64,000 nt of DNA from Apodemus sylvaticus (GCF_947179515.1 NC_067488.1:29414039-29478038), one strand, 5' to 3'. Shown: positions 22,765 to 33,519, counted from the stretch's first letter. A program made the numbers and translations. Notes: generated by a model from the sequence alone, not told the origin.

Positions 22765-23085
22765 TGTTCTATATCTTGGTATCCTAGTGGCTTACAATAG
22801 CAACAATGATGTATCGCTCCTCTCGGTTTCTGTGGGTAAGGACTCTAGTGCCATCTTGACAGGGCTGTTCTGATTTGGGATTTCAGTAAGCCACTGTGTC
22901 TGCCTGACTAACCATAGCTAGAGAATGTACTTTTAGGGTTTCTCTTCCAGTGACCACTATTGTGGGTGCTGGCTGAGGATAAGATACATTAGCTCCTTGA
23001 AAGATTCAGGGCTTTCCATCCACGGGCTTGAGTGGTCTCATAGCCACTATCTCCTTAGGCATAGGGGTGGAGGGAGAGAGAGAAC
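22765..23085 (-). mobile_element. Possible MLT/MER-type LTR remnant
   Basis: agtggcttacaatagcaac, cggtttctgtgggtaagg, gggctttccatccacgggct and gtggtctcatagccac recall antisense mammalian LTRs of the MLT type (ggcttaaaacaacac, tctgtaggtcagaag, gggcctctccatagg). Too diverged to name. Confidence 0.3.
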
Positions 23086-23107
23086 CTAAGTTGTTTTTCT
23101 AATCTTT

Positions 23108-23225
23108 ATAAATGTGGGGGTTGTTTGTTTGGGGGGCAGGGCTTTTTTATGTAGCCCATTGTGGCCTTGAACTTACATGATTCTCACATAACCTCTTGCC
23201 TACTGCAATTATGGTATGTATCAAC
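23108..23225 (-). repeat. Old B1-like SINE
   Basis: gggcagggcttttttatgta, gcccattgtggccttgaact and ctcttgcctactgcaattat fit the B1 complement (agggtctcactatgtagccc, tggccttgaactc, ctgcctctgc...). Highly diverged. Confidence 0.5.
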
Positions 23226-23264
23226 ATTCTTATTCACAACCTTAAGTCACATAGCATCACACTA

Positions 23265-23414
23265 TCCTTTCTTCCCTTCATCCCTTCCTTCCTCTCTCCA
23301 TCTCTCCCTCCTTTTCTCTTTCCCTCCCTCCTACCACATGTGTGCACAAGTCTATGATCATGTATATGTGTGCTCATAAATGTGCATATGCTGAGTGTGT
23401 GTGTGTGTGTGTGT
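23265..23414 (+). repeat. Pyrimidine tract and (TG)n
   Basis: CTTCC/CTCCC-rich tract at 23265-23334, then short mixed sequence, then a (TG)n run of about 11 units at 23393-23414. Confidence 0.85.
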
Positions 23415-23944
23415 AAAGTAAAAGAGCCTCTAATCTAAAACTAAATCTCTTTTGGGCCTGCTGATTTCCTTCTCAGGAAGTCTCTCCTTTCTCTTTCTCC
23501 TGGGAGGGCTGATGTCCACTTGCCCCAGTCAGACCAGTTTCTACAATGTGTGAGCCTGGCTCCTGGCAGCTCACTTCATGCTACTCTTGACCCTCATCAG
23601 GCTTCTTTGATGTCATAACTAAAGTCATCTTTCATTGTCAAGTGATGATAGGGACTCAAAGAATGCTTTCCTCTGAAACTCACATTTCTAAGTTAGCAAC
23701 CAAAAGATCATTTCTTCCAGAATGGGATAAATAAGCAGGAAAGGAAACTTTGGAAACATAGTAACTTTGTCAAATGGGAAACTAAACGTAACAATCCATT
23801 TTACATTTTCTACTTTTCTTTTTGATAGTATTATATCAAAACTATTATATATGAAATCTGGCTTTTGGAAATATAGTTCATGAGTTTTAACAAAAGGAAA
23901 TACCTGGGTTAAACACAGATTTTAAGCATTAGCTTCAAAAAATT

Positions 23945-24135
23945 ATGTGTGTATGTGTGTGGGTTTGTGCACGTGAGTGTAGTGCCTGTAGAGGTCATAA
24001 GAGGGCGACAGATCCATTGGAGCTGGAGTTACTGAATTTGTGAGTTACTTGACATGGGTACTAGAACCAAACTCTGGGACTCTGAAAGACCAGTCACACT
24101 TTTAATTCCTGAGCAGTTTTTCTAACCCTCATTAT
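23945..24135 (-). repeat. B3-type SINE
   Basis: A TG-rich tail (gtgtgtatgtgtgtgggttt) is followed by aggtcataagagggcgacag, atccattggagctggagtta and tttgtgagttacttgacatg, with the head complement near ttcctgagcagtttttcta. Typical B3 complement, old. Confidence 0.8.
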
Positions 24136-24149
24136 CAGGTTGTTTGCTT

Positions 24150-24300
24150 GTTTGTTTGTTTCTAGATACTCTTAGCTACATTAGGCTAACCTTTAAGGTT
24201 CCCTTTCTAGCTAAGAATGAATGACCTTGAACTTCTGATTTTCCTGCCTCTACTTCGAAGGCCTGGGATAATGGTGTGTACAATGTGCCTGACCTGGGTT
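24150..24300 (-). repeat. Old B1/PB1-like SINE
   Basis: gaatgaccttgaacttctga, ttttcctgcctctacttcga, ggcctgggataatggtgtgt and acaatgtgcctgac are the B1 complement in order (ggccttgaactcctga, tcctgcctcc, gctgggattacaggtgtg, caccatgcccggc). Confidence 0.65.
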
Positions 24301-24639
24301 TCTTGGTTTTTCCTTTTTCCAAAGTTTTCTTCCTAACTCTCCATCCATATCCGCAAAGCCAGAGCTTTACCTTGTGGCTAGGAAGTCTTTTTCTTTTTCA
24401 CCCAGTTCCAGACCCACAATCAATTTTCAGATGTTTGTAGAATTTTGTGTGACACTCTTTTAGAGTCAGCCCCTTCCTAATTCCTTGTGCCCACAGCTCT
24501 GTTGTCTATCACTGTATTTAATTTTGTCACACGAAGAGTATTAATTGTTACAATATGCTCTCATGAGACTAATTGAAATTATTTTCAGTTGGCCCAATTT
24601 TCTCGAGATTTATCCAAACTGTTGGATTTATGGATACTT

Positions 24640-24753
24640 TGTTTGCTTTTGTTTTTCTTTTTTTTTCTTTTTCTTTTGGTTTTTTGAGACAGGGGTTCTC
24701 TGTGTAGCCCTGGTTGTCCTGGAACTCACTCTGTACACTGGACTGTCTGCATT
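24640..24753 (-). repeat. B1 SINE, truncated
   Basis: T-rich tail complement, then tttttgagacaggggttctc, tgtgtagccctggttgtcct and ggaactcactctgtacactg. The rest of the B1 (its 5' part) is missing after about 24753. Confidence 0.85.
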
Positions 24754-24799
24754 TTAATGTATGGTACTTTGCTGCATGGCATATCATGCACCAGTTGTG

Positions 24800-25690
24800 T
24801 ACTGATTGGGGTAGTGAAGGGCACTTGTTTTAATTCCTGTTTCAACCAGCTAGATGTAGAATCGCTATAAGTCTTCATGTACAGATGTTATAGTGAAGAC
24901 AAGTTGTTGTTTCTTAAGAGAAAATGGCCAGGAGTAAAATTGCTGAGTCACCTGTTGAGCAATTGAGTAACTGACAAACAGCTCTGCAGGGCAAGTGACT
25001 ATAGCGGTTTCCATCCCCACCTGGGATGAATGAATTACGTTTGTTTCACCTCCTCACTAGCACAGAGGACCACCATCTCAATGTCAGCCACTCTGGCACA
25101 TATATATGTAATAGTATCACAGGGCTTTGATTTGCATTTTTCCAGTGTCAAATTATACCGAATATATTTCCATACATACATTTGCATCTTTGCATCTTAT
25201 TTAAGGACACATCTGTCTTTTGCCCAGTTTGCTTTATTACTGTTGAATTTGGAGAGCTCTTTTTATCTATGCTCAAATCGTTTGCCAGCCATGTAATTAG
25301 AAAGTATTTTCTTTGAGTTTGTAGCTTTTCAACCACGTCACATCTTGCACAAAGGAGGTTTTCATTTTCATGAAGTACTGTCCACCATATTTTTTTTCCT
25401 CCAATGAGTTGTGCTTTAGTTGTAATTTCTAAGAGTTGTGGTTCCTTATTCTTCCATGGTTTCTGAGATGAGACATCTATCTTGCAAATTGGTCCCATAT
25501 AGTAATCAAGTCTCTCTGACTGATTTCAAAAAATCTTCTTTATCATCAGTTTTCATTAATCAGCAGTCTACTAGGGTGTTGAATTCCCTGGCTTCTTTCT
25601 GTTGAGGTTTTTCATTGCTTTCTGAATTTCTAGGCTTAATTGTTTTGTTACAACTGGAAACATTTCAGTCATTATTTTTAAACATCTTTC
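24800..25690 (-). repeat. Old L1M ORF2/3' UTR remnant
   Basis: Antisense L1 landmarks in order: atggccaggagtaaaattgc, tgctgagtcacctgttgagc, ggtttccatccccacctggg, catctcaatgtcagccactc, gctttgatttgcatttttcc and gtcttttgcccagtttgctt. These are the complement of the mammalian L1 ORF2 C-terminal and post-RT region. Divergence and lack of open frames point to a pre-rodent L1M. L1-like sequence may continue beyond the B1 at 25733 to about 26110. Confidence 0.75.
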
Positions 25691-25732
25691 TTCCTTTACT
25701 GGAACATCAGTGACCAGAACATCAGACTTTGT

Positions 25733-25891
25733 TTTTTGGATTTGGTTTTTTTTGAGACAGGGTTTCTCTGAATAGCCCTGGCTGTCTTGGAAATCACTCT
25801 GTAGACTAGGCTGGCCTCAAACTCAGAAATCTGCCTGCCTCTGCCTCTCAGAGTGCTGGGATTACAGGCGGGTGACACCACCGTCCGGCAA
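25733..25891 (-). repeat. B1 SINE
   Basis: Full-length B1 complement: gagacagggtttctctgaat, agccctggctgtcttggaaa, aggctggcctcaaactcaga, tgcctgcctctgcctctcag, gtgctgggattacaggcggg and a proximal ccgtccggc. It sits inside the old L1M block. Confidence 0.93.
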
Positions 25892-26113
25892 ACTTTTTTT
25901 TTTTTTAATTATTCCATTGGTTTCTAAGATTCCTAATTTTTCTTCAATTTATTTTTCTTTTTTGTGTGTTTTTCAGATTGGATGATTTGTGCTAATTTAT
26001 CTGTAGGTTTATATAGTGTTTTCTTCTGTCATGTCTAATTTGCTCTCACATTCACTCAGAGACTGACTTTATTATTTGGGGCCTCTGGATTTTTATTTTT
26101 TAAAATTTCTGGT

Positions 26114-26116
<3 letters not shown>

Positions 26117-26207
<91 letters not shown>
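26117..26207 (+). repeat. (GT)n microsatellite
   Basis: About 90 bp of GT with two TATG interruptions, abutting the tail side of an antisense B4-type SINE. Confidence 0.97.
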
Positions 26208-26208
<1 letters not shown>

Positions 26209-26495
26209 CCAGTGGATGTGTATGTGGAGACCAGAGGATAGAGAATAGGGTGTCATCCTCAGGATTACTATCTGTCTCTTTTTGAGATAGATTCTCTTTT
26301 GCTGGTGTCTGGAGTTGACTAATTAGTAGACTGTCTGGCCAGTGTAAATTAGTGATCCTTTTGTCTTCACTTCTGTAGTTGTGGCATTAAATGTGACCTC
26401 CAGTTTCCCATGAGTCCTGAGGGCAAACACAGGTCCTGATGATTACAAGGCAATCCATCACTTTTCAGTCTGACCTTTCAACCCAGCCCCATTTG
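26208..26495 (-). repeat. B4/RSINE-type composite SINE
   Basis: tggagaccagaggatagaga, gggtgtcatcctcaggatta, a B1-like middle (tttttgagatagattctctt, tggtgtctggagttgac), acaggtcctgatgattacaa, ggcaatccatcacttttcag and acctttcaacccagcccc. The order is the exact complement of the B4/RSINE layout. Confidence 0.75.
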
Positions 26496-26599
26496 ATTAT
26501 CCTTTGTCTTTTATTTCTTTGTTAAGGATTTTTATTTTTTAGTTGTTTAAAGAATACTTGCTATTGTTTGTTATGGAGGTCATATAATAGCTTATTGAT

Positions 26600-26978
26600 G
26601 CCTTTCAGACGTATTAATCTGATAACATTACTACAATAAATACCACAGTCTGAGAATCATAAATAACTTAAACTTATTTCTAACCATTCTGGAAGCTTGA
26701 TGGACACAATCTGCTGATATTCTTCTCTTTGTTTGTAAGCAACCATCTTCTCCTTGGTGGCCATGTGGTCTTTGCTTCCCTAGGACCAAATTTCATGTGT
26801 TCATATCTCCTATTTTTGTAAGAATACCTGATCATGTTGATTAGAGGTTATTCTGATGAACTTATTGCCTCTCACTTACAACTGCAGTCTGTCTTCAGAT
26901 ACTGTTACACTCACTCCCATAGGAAATAGTGCTTCAACATGGGACTTAGAGTGACTCATAGTTTAGCTCACAGCACTG
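26600..26978 (-). mobile_element. MLT1/MST-type MaLR LTR
   Basis: Reads as the LTR complement: ttactacaataaataccaca, gtctgagaatcataaataac, ttctaaccattctggaagct, ctgcagtctgtcttcagata and a distal part with caacatgggacttagagtga. This parallels taccacagactgggtggctt, ctcacagttctggagg, tctccaaatacagtcacatt and ggacttcaacatatg. Ancient ERVL-MaLR. Confidence 0.6.
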
Positions 26979-27137
26979 TGCCTTTGATGTTACTGCCACT
27001 AACTTCATTTTCCTAAGCAGATCAAAAATTTTCTAGTTCTTCATAGGTTGAATCATTTTCAGTTGCATTCTGGATATTTTAAACGTTATATTCTAATATG
27101 AGATTTAAGGCCATAATAGACTATTATTCAAAATGAA

Positions 27138-27166
27138 TGTGTGTGTGTGTGTGTGTGTGTGTGTGT
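27138..27166 (+). repeat. (GT)n microsatellite
   Basis: GT run of about 14 units. Confidence 0.95.
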
Positions 27167-28424
27167 TGGGGAGTAGTTGACTGGGTTGGGTTTAGGCTTC
27201 ACACATAAGCAATAGTTCCGATGTCTGTTCTGTCTTTAAAGCCTTTGCAGTTCCAAGCAGCTCTAGCCCATGAATGCCCCTGAGTCATCTTATGACCTGT
27301 GCAGTGGCCCAAGTTTACTGTGCTCAGATTCTGTGTTGTGTTGAGTAGGATCATATCAGTGCACACACTGCCTGGAAATGAGCCTAGGAATTCATAAACA
27401 ACCTATGGGGTTAGCTTTTTGATATCTCTTTTCTTTGCAGTCTACAAGGATTTGCTCTGTGCCCCATTCTGTTTTCTCCTTCAGCTAGAAGGTTGTTTTT
27501 CTTTACTATGGTTATGTCCAGAGCACATTGCTGAGAAAACACACACAGAAAATAAAAACCAAGAGCTGCTTGCCTTGTCTCCTTGGGATTGCAGCCACAC
27601 TGATCAGAGAGGAAGGGCCCGGTGCCTTTCCTTTCATTTGGTTCCCATGGTGGTCACAAGTCACAGATCGCTAGCAGCTGAGTTTTGAAAGAAAAGAACA
27701 AAGAAAAAAATAAGGGAAGGCATTCCCCATTTATTTATCATGAGCTTTCTTTTTATTCCTTGAGGCAGATTTCTGGAGGCAACCAAGACTTCATCTTTGG
27801 TTCAGATGCAGTTCAAATTCTGATCTTCATTCCTAAGCTTCCTAGAAGCCCCATTTCTCCACACTTGCTGTTGAATGCATTGTGTGGTTTTGTAGCTGAA
27901 ATGGGAGCTCTTAGTGGGGCACAAAGTAAAAAAGGGCTAACATCATCTAGCCTGGGCATGGATTATCTGAAAGAGAACCGTGTGGAACAGGAAGAGAACA
28001 CGTAGAACATGTCTCTTCGATGCAAACATTAACTGCGATTGAAAGACAAAGCTCTAAGAAGAAGATGTATGTAAGGGAAGAGTAGCTGGTTTTGCAAAAC
28101 TTCAAAACAGTTAAGGTCTTCAGCCAATATTGGGACTTACTATGTGAACGTAAAAAGAAATCTGAATGGATACCTAACCCCTACCTCATGATGATGGACT
28201 AGACGGATCTTTAAGCTTGTCAGCACTTATTAGAGTCAGTTCTCACTGGACAGAGGAAAAGGAGGAAATGGAAGAGTCATCTAGCATTAGTTTCAGAAGG
28301 AATCAAGAAATTTGAATTTTGAAAGGATGTCTGAGTCTGTACTTGTTAATATGTGTGGGCAGGGGGACTGAAGTATTGAAATCTATTTATTTACTTCTAT
28401 TGTTTTATAACTATTTGCATTAGT
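27167..28424. other. Unassigned stretch
   Basis: No gene or clear repeat. Two adjacent plus-strand frames (27419-27688 and 27685-28005) lack recognisable domains or exon signals and are treated as chance. Confidence 0.45.
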
Positions 28425-28650
28425 TTTCGTTTTGTTTATGTGTAGGCGAGGGGTATGCTCATGAGTGCAGGCACCTGGGGATGCTACAAGCACTGGATCA
28501 CCCTGGAGCTGGAGATAACTATCAGTTGGGAGTCATCTAAGACTCTCAGTAAGAACCAAATTCAGGGCAGGCTTCTGCAAGAGCAGAATGAGCTTTCTCT
28601 CATTTCTCAGCCAGTGAGCCTCCTCTTCAGCTCCCAAGACTCTTCCACGT
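28425..28650 (-). repeat. B3-type SINE
   Basis: catgagtgcaggcacctggg, caccctggagctggagataa, cagttgggagtcatctaaga, gcaagagcagaatgagcttt and ctcagccagtgagcc follow the complement of B3 from tail to head. Diverged. Confidence 0.75.
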
Positions 28651-29228
28651 GGATGAATAGAAGCATGTGAAAACAACGGGATCCTTTAGGTTTTTGTTTT
28701 CTTTTGATTTGATTGTTGTGGCCCACCTGGTGGCAATGTTGATATGAGTCAGTTTAGTGCTAACACCTTTAAAATAGAGCATATGTATTGTCCCTGCCCT
28801 TTTCCTTTTTTTTTGAATTTCAGGCAGAATCTCCTTTCATTCTCTAGGATGACTTGGGACTGGTGACACTCCTGCAGCCACCACGGCAGAGCTAGGATTG
28901 CACCATATATTCCTTGCATAGACTATGTGCATCTTAATCCTATCAAGTGCTTAAGAAAATATTACACTTCAGCATGTATTTAGGTTGTTGTCTTTAACAA
29001 GTAGACCGTTTTCAAGCTTCACTGATAGCTCATCCATTGAGGAAAACGATCTCTGTCACCTCATCTGTAAGTTAAATAATTGTGTGTCATGTGTGAGCTC
29101 CAAAAGCCTGTGTGAACGAGAGCCCCGTGACCCAGAGGTTTGCAGTTGCTCCCTGTGAATTCATTTGTTGTGATAAACATGACACATCCCACAGATTTCA
29201 GATACATGGTGAAATGGATTTTCAAAGT

Positions 29229-29259
29229 TGGGCATGGTGGTACATGCTTTTAATCCCAA
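29229..29259 (+). repeat. B1 5'-end fragment
   Basis: gttgggcatggtggtacatg followed by cttttaatccca is the first 30 or so bases of a B1 (ggcatggtggcacacgcctttaatccca). The element stops abruptly there. Confidence 0.65.
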
Positions 29260-29399
29260 GTTCTTTTAAATGTATGTGACTCAATACTTAATGCAAATAA
29301 AATGAGGAACAAGTGATAGTAAGGTTTCAAGCCAAAGTCATGAATAAGATCGAAAGGCCAGGATGCTACATTTTGTAGACTGTTTTTCATTTGTATCCC

Positions 29400-29405
<6 letters not shown>

Positions 29406-29434
<29 letters not shown>
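29406..29434 (+). repeat. (GT)n microsatellite
   Basis: GT run of about 14 units. Confidence 0.94.
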
Positions 29435-29435
<1 letters not shown>

Positions 29436-30244
29436 TTGCAATGACTATTAACAATATCTTTTAGATACGTTTCTCTGTATAGCTAAGTACTTCACAATCC
29501 TGCCTTAGCATGGCACACATGAAGAAGGCAGGCCTCCACTATTGTGCTTATAAATTATTTTTACTTCCACCACAAGGTACCTGACTAATAAATCCCTTTG
29601 CCATAAAAGTGATATTTTAAGTAATAAATGGACAATGTCTTTCTGAAGGCAACTTATTCTTAGGAGAAACAATTTTCAAAATGCATGTTTAAAAATATTT
29701 TTATTGGTAGATGGTCATGCTTCAATAATAAGGTTCTAGAAAAGAACTTTTGAGTTCTTGCAACATGACAATGTTAAGTAGGTTCTGAGATAACTTATTT
29801 AAAACTATAAATATTAAAGACTTTCCATTAGTTTTCAAAGAAAGTAGATGTTATGGAAAATCCAAATTTATTCGTCAAATATTAACATAGAAATTGGAAT
29901 TACTCATAGATGGAAACCACAAAAATAGGGGCCATGATTTAGAAACTAAGACTCATATGGTAATTTGTGTATGGATATGTTCTGTCTCATAGGGACCTAA
30001 GGTTTTATAAGTATATTTTTTCTATGAAAATTGAACTTAAAATATGTAGAATCACTGAAACATGAGATGCTTTTAGATATTCAAAAACATTGAGTCATAT
30101 TTAATCATGTTTCTTCTGGTAAAACAAATATTTTTAATTAAAGCAAACAAAGATTCATTAATCAGTAAACCAAATTTCCTTTTCATGCATGTATTGTTTC
30201 TAATTAGCACAGTTAACTATACATGATATTGTATACATTTTGCT

Positions 30245-30455
30245 GTGTACAAGGCATTGCTTTAATCACTCTAGAAACATTAGTTACTACAATTTTCACA
30301 AATCCCAGTGATGTATATTATATGTGGGTATATTACAAGTTTCACAGTACTTAGCACCCCTACTTTAAAAATCAGGAACCTAAAGCATGGTTCTAGTCAC
30401 AAATAGACATAACACAACTAGTTAGAAAGTGAGAGTCAAGATTTACTAGTACAGT
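30245..30455 (+). repeat. MIR fragment
   Basis: acaaggcattgctttaatca, cacaaatcccagtgatgtat, tactttaaaaatcaggaacc, taaagcatggttctagtcac and actagttagaaagtgagagt follow the MIR order from the tgctaagcactt region to cacagctagtaagtggcag. A short insertion or duplication separates the middle parts. Confidence 0.55.
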
Positions 30456-30591
30456 AATTCACATAGGTCATCTATACATAAAGCACATAATTTTAAAAAC
30501 AGTATGGAATGGAATTTTAGAGACTATTGTTCCAGTAGTCATGGTGACCTATGAGTAGTTGTTTATTGAAAACTTAATCCATTTAAAAAGC

Positions 30592-31641
30592 ACTTACATG
30601 ATCTTTTTTTTTTTTACTTTTAAAACATTTTATTGGTTTTTGTGGATTTCAAATCTTGCACCCCAATCCCATTCATCTCCCTGTCACCTTGTACCCAACC
30701 CTCCATCCTTGCAATCTTCCCTCCCAAAAGAAGAAAGAAATCTTGTTATGTCTTAGTTACTGCTGTGAACAGACACCATGACTAAGGCAACTCTTATAAG
30801 GACAATATTTAATTGGGACTGGCTGACAGGTTCAGAGGTTCAGTCCATTATCATCAAGACCAGAGCATGGCAACATCCAGGCAGGCATAGTGCAGGAAGA
30901 GCTGAGAGTTCTACATCTTCATCTGAAGGCTGCTAGCAGAATACTGGCTTTCAGGCAGCTAGGATGAGGGTCATAAAGCCCACACCCATAGTGACACACC
31001 TACTCCAACAGGGCCACACCTTCTAATAGTGCCACTCCCTGGGCTGAGCATATACAAACCATCATGTCCCACTCCTTGTCCCCCAAACGGTTGTTTAAAC
31101 ACACGAGTCTATGGGGGCCATATATAAACATAGCATAATGCCAAATACATTAATCCAACTTCCAGAGTCTCCATAGTTTATAGTAGTCTCAACAGTGTTA
31201 AAAGTCCAAAGTTCAAGGTCTCTTCTGAGATTCATCCAATCACTTAACTGTAATCCCCAAAGCAAGACAGGAAACCATCTGAGCAAACTCCAAACTCTGC
31301 ATCTCCATGTTTGATGTCAAAGCAGTCTTCAGATCTCCAACTCCTTTTTCATCTTTGTTGACTGCAACAAACTTCTTTCTCCTGGGCTGGTTCCACTCCC
31401 TGTTTGCAGCTTTTCTCAGCAGATAGCCCATGGCTCTGGCATCTCAAACATCTTGGGGTCTCCAGGGCAACTTCAGTGTTTCAGCTTCTTGTTTCAATGT
31501 CTGGGATCCACACATGACCTTCTAGGCTCCTCCAGGGGGCTAGCATCACTTCTCCATCTCTGCCCTCTGTAGCACTCTAAGCTCAGTTTGATCCCTTGCC
31601 ATTCCTGTTCTTGGTGGTCATCCCAACTTACATGATCTTTT
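30592..31641 (-). mobile_element. Polyadenylated MaLR-derived retrocopy, 16-bp TSD
   Basis: The perfect 16-bp direct repeat acttacatgatctttt at 30592-30607 and 31626-31641 brackets 30608-31625. Read on the minus strand the insert is: a MaLR-type internal segment (31625-31065), a purine-rich tract next to the LTR, an LTR (31064-30749), about 130 bp of non-LTR sequence, an AATAAA signal (complement at 30628-30633), and a poly-A tail (T run ending at 30615). TSD length and tail fit L1-mediated insertion of a transcript, not LTR-type integration, which would leave 5 bp and no tail. A previously known composite repeat family with the same structure is the alternative. Confidence 0.8.
30749..31064 (-). 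mobile_element. MaLR (MT-type) LTR within the retrocopy
   Basis: Begins tgtcttagttactgctgtga and ends gcatatacaaaccatca. Internal motifs gacaccatgactaaggcaac, gagttctacatcttcatctg and tgccactccctgggctgagc are the complement of the same LTR type seen at 19093-19418 and 61101-61477. The adjacent tgtcccactccttgtccccc (31065-31084) is the complement of a polypurine tract, so this is a 3' LTR with some internal region. Confidence 0.85.
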
Positions 31642-31967
31642 AATTTTCATAGTCATCTTTGAATAGCCATGTTAATCTCAAAAGTAATTCCTATCAAAGT
31701 GAGGCCTAGCCATAAAATAAACTACTGTAGAAGACTTCTGCTATTTAGTATAGTATTTTACCTCATTAAGTCTTTTTTTTTTCTTCTGTTTTCAGCATAG
31801 GGGAAATACTTTGCACATGTCGTAGAGGATTGCAGTTGAATATGGTTTGCTTTGATATCACAGAGGGCAATGGTTAAAATGTAGATTCAAGAGCTGGAAT
31901 GTTGGCATGTGAATCTGAAGTCATCCCTTATTAGTTGCAAATTCCTTTGTTAAGTTGTACACTTTCA
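31642..31967. other. Unassigned stretch
   Basis: No gene or repeat recognised. Confidence 0.45.
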
Positions 31968-32066
31968 GGGCCTGAAGAGGTATCTCAGAGGTTAAGAGTG
32001 CATATCGCCCTTGTAAGGGACATGGGTTCAATTCCCAGCACCTAGTCAGTGACTTACAACTTACTA

Positions 32067-33012
32067 CAACTCCACTTTCTTTTTTCCGATATATTTTTTT
32101 ATTTACATTTCAAATGATTTCTCCTTTCCTGGTCCCCCACTCCTTGAAAGTGCCATAAGCCCTCTTCCCTCCCCCTGTTCCCCCATCCACCCCTTCCCAC
32201 TTCCCACTGTTCTGTTATTGCCCTATACTGCTGCACTGAGCCTTTCCAGAACCAGGGGCCACTCTTTCGTTTCTTCTTGAACATGATTTGATATGTGGAT
32301 TATGACTTGGGTAATCCAAGTTTCTAGGCTAATATCCACTTATCAGTGAGTGCATACCATGATTGATCTTTTGAGACTGGGTTACCTCAAACCAAATAAC
32401 CCTGTTAAAAAATGGGATACAGAACTAAACAAAGAATTTTCACCTGAAGAACTTCAGATGGCTGAGAAGCATCTTAAAAATGTTCGACATCATTAGTCAT
32501 TAGAGAAATGTAAATCAAAACAACCCTGAGATTTCACCTCACACCAGTCAGAAAGACCAAGATCAAAACCTCAGGAGATAGCAGGTGTTGGCAAGGATGT
32601 GGAGAAAGAGGAACACTCCTCCACTGCTGGTGGGGTTGCAAATTGGTACAACCACTCTGGAAATCAGTCTGGTGGTTCCTCAGAAAACTGGGCAAGTCAC
32701 TTCAGGAGGATCCTGCTATACCACTCCTGGTCATATATATACCCAGAGGATTCTCCAGCATGTAATAAGGATACATGCTCCACTATGTTCATAGCAGCCC
32801 TATTTATAATAGCCAGAAGTTGGAAAGAACCCAGGTGTCCCTTAATGGAGGAATGGATACAAAAAATGTGGTATATATTCACAATGGAGTACTATTCAGC
32901 CATTAGAAACAATGAATTCATGAAATTCTTAGACAAATGGATGGAGCTGGAGAAGATATTAAGTGAGGTAACCTAGTCTCAAAAGATCAATCTTGGTATG
33001 CAACTCCACTTT
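32067..33012 (-). mobile_element. 5'-inverted L1 insertion with 12-bp TSD
   Basis: Direct repeat caactccacttt at 32067-32078 and 33001-33012. Between them, 32079-32389 is a minus-strand L1 3' UTR with its A-rich end at the left (tatttacatttcaaatgatt complement), and 32390-33000 is an inverted ORF2 segment in plus orientation. About 38 bases of L1 around gtctcaaaagatcaat occur in both parts (near 32355-32389 and 32962-33000), a short overlap at the inversion typical of twin priming. It is a fragment of an older mouse L1 with no coding capacity. Confidence 0.92.
32390..33000 (+). pseudogene. L1 ORF2 C-terminal remnant, inverted part
   Basis: Plus-strand translation gives L1 ORF2p C-terminal motifs: EEHSSTAGG near 32611, CSTMFIAALFIIARSWKEPR, EEWIQKMWYIFTMEYYSAIR and FLDKWMELEKILSEVT to 32973. 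The frame 32599-32976 is open in its second half but has no start context or upstream domains. Non-functional remnant. Confidence 0.92.
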
Positions 33013-33060
33013 TGAGGAATCTGATTCCCTCTTCTGGTCTGGGTGGAGGTGGTGAGTCTC

Positions 33061-33075
33061 ATTCTCTCTCTCTTT

Positions 33076-33124
<49 letters not shown>

Positions 33125-33166
33125 TACACACACACACACAATATATATATATATATATATATATAA
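33061..33166 (+). repeat. Compound (CT)n-(CA)n-(TA)n array
   Basis: About 60 bp of CT, then about 20 bp of CA, then about 24 bp of TA, at the tail of the split SINE. TA runs of this kind can extrude as cruciforms. Confidence 0.95.
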
Positions 33167-33189
33167 TTTCCTTTAAGTTTTAAGCTTTT

Positions 33190-33280
33190 TCTTTGCTCTG
33201 TTTTTCTCATCTGAAGAATGAGATTAATATCATATTTGTGTAAAGCTGTGTGGATTCATTCAAATCATACAGTCAATCCT
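33190..33280 (-). repeat. Possible MIR fragment
   Basis: tttttctcatctgaagaatg, agattaatatcatatttgtg and gtgtggattcattcaaatca match the complement of the MIR core order at low identity. Confidence 0.4.
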
Positions 33281-33519
33281 TTGCTATAGAACAATTTCCT
33301 CTGTGTTGAAGCATTCTGTCCTGGAGAAAAGCTCATCAATATTCAGAGAGTTCTGAGAGGAAGCTCATTAAGTCTCAGGAAGGAAAAAACTTAAAAGTCT
33401 CTGGAAGTCCCTGGCACTTACAAAATGCATATGGCCTCTCCATCCCCACAGTTCCTTAAGAAGTAAGACCTGCTGAGGAGAGGAGACCCCTAAGCTTCCA
33501 GCTTTCATGACTAACTGCA
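33281..33519. other. Unassigned stretch
   Basis: No element recognised before the LTR that starts at about 33520. Confidence 0.4.

Larger units (their letters stand above)
28651..30244. other. Unassigned AT-rich DNA with small repeats
   Basis: No gene. A B1 5' end fragment (29229-29259) and a GT run (29406-29434) are listed separately. The interval 29560-30244 is strongly AT-rich, with no element I can name. Confidence 0.45.
31968..33065 (+). repeat. B3/B2-type SINE split by an L1
   Basis: Left part 31968-32078: gggcctgaagaggtatctca, gaggttaagagtgcatatcg and ttcaattcccagcacctagt with caactccacttt. Right part from about 33013-33065: gaatctgattccctcttctg and tctgggtggaggtgg. The two parts join into one SINE once the L1 and one TSD copy are removed. 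Confidence 0.85.

Noticed and set aside
32599..32976. 125-codon frame with a convincing protein match
   Set aside because: The match is to the C-terminus of L1 ORF2 in an inverted, truncated L1. It is a remnant, not a host gene.
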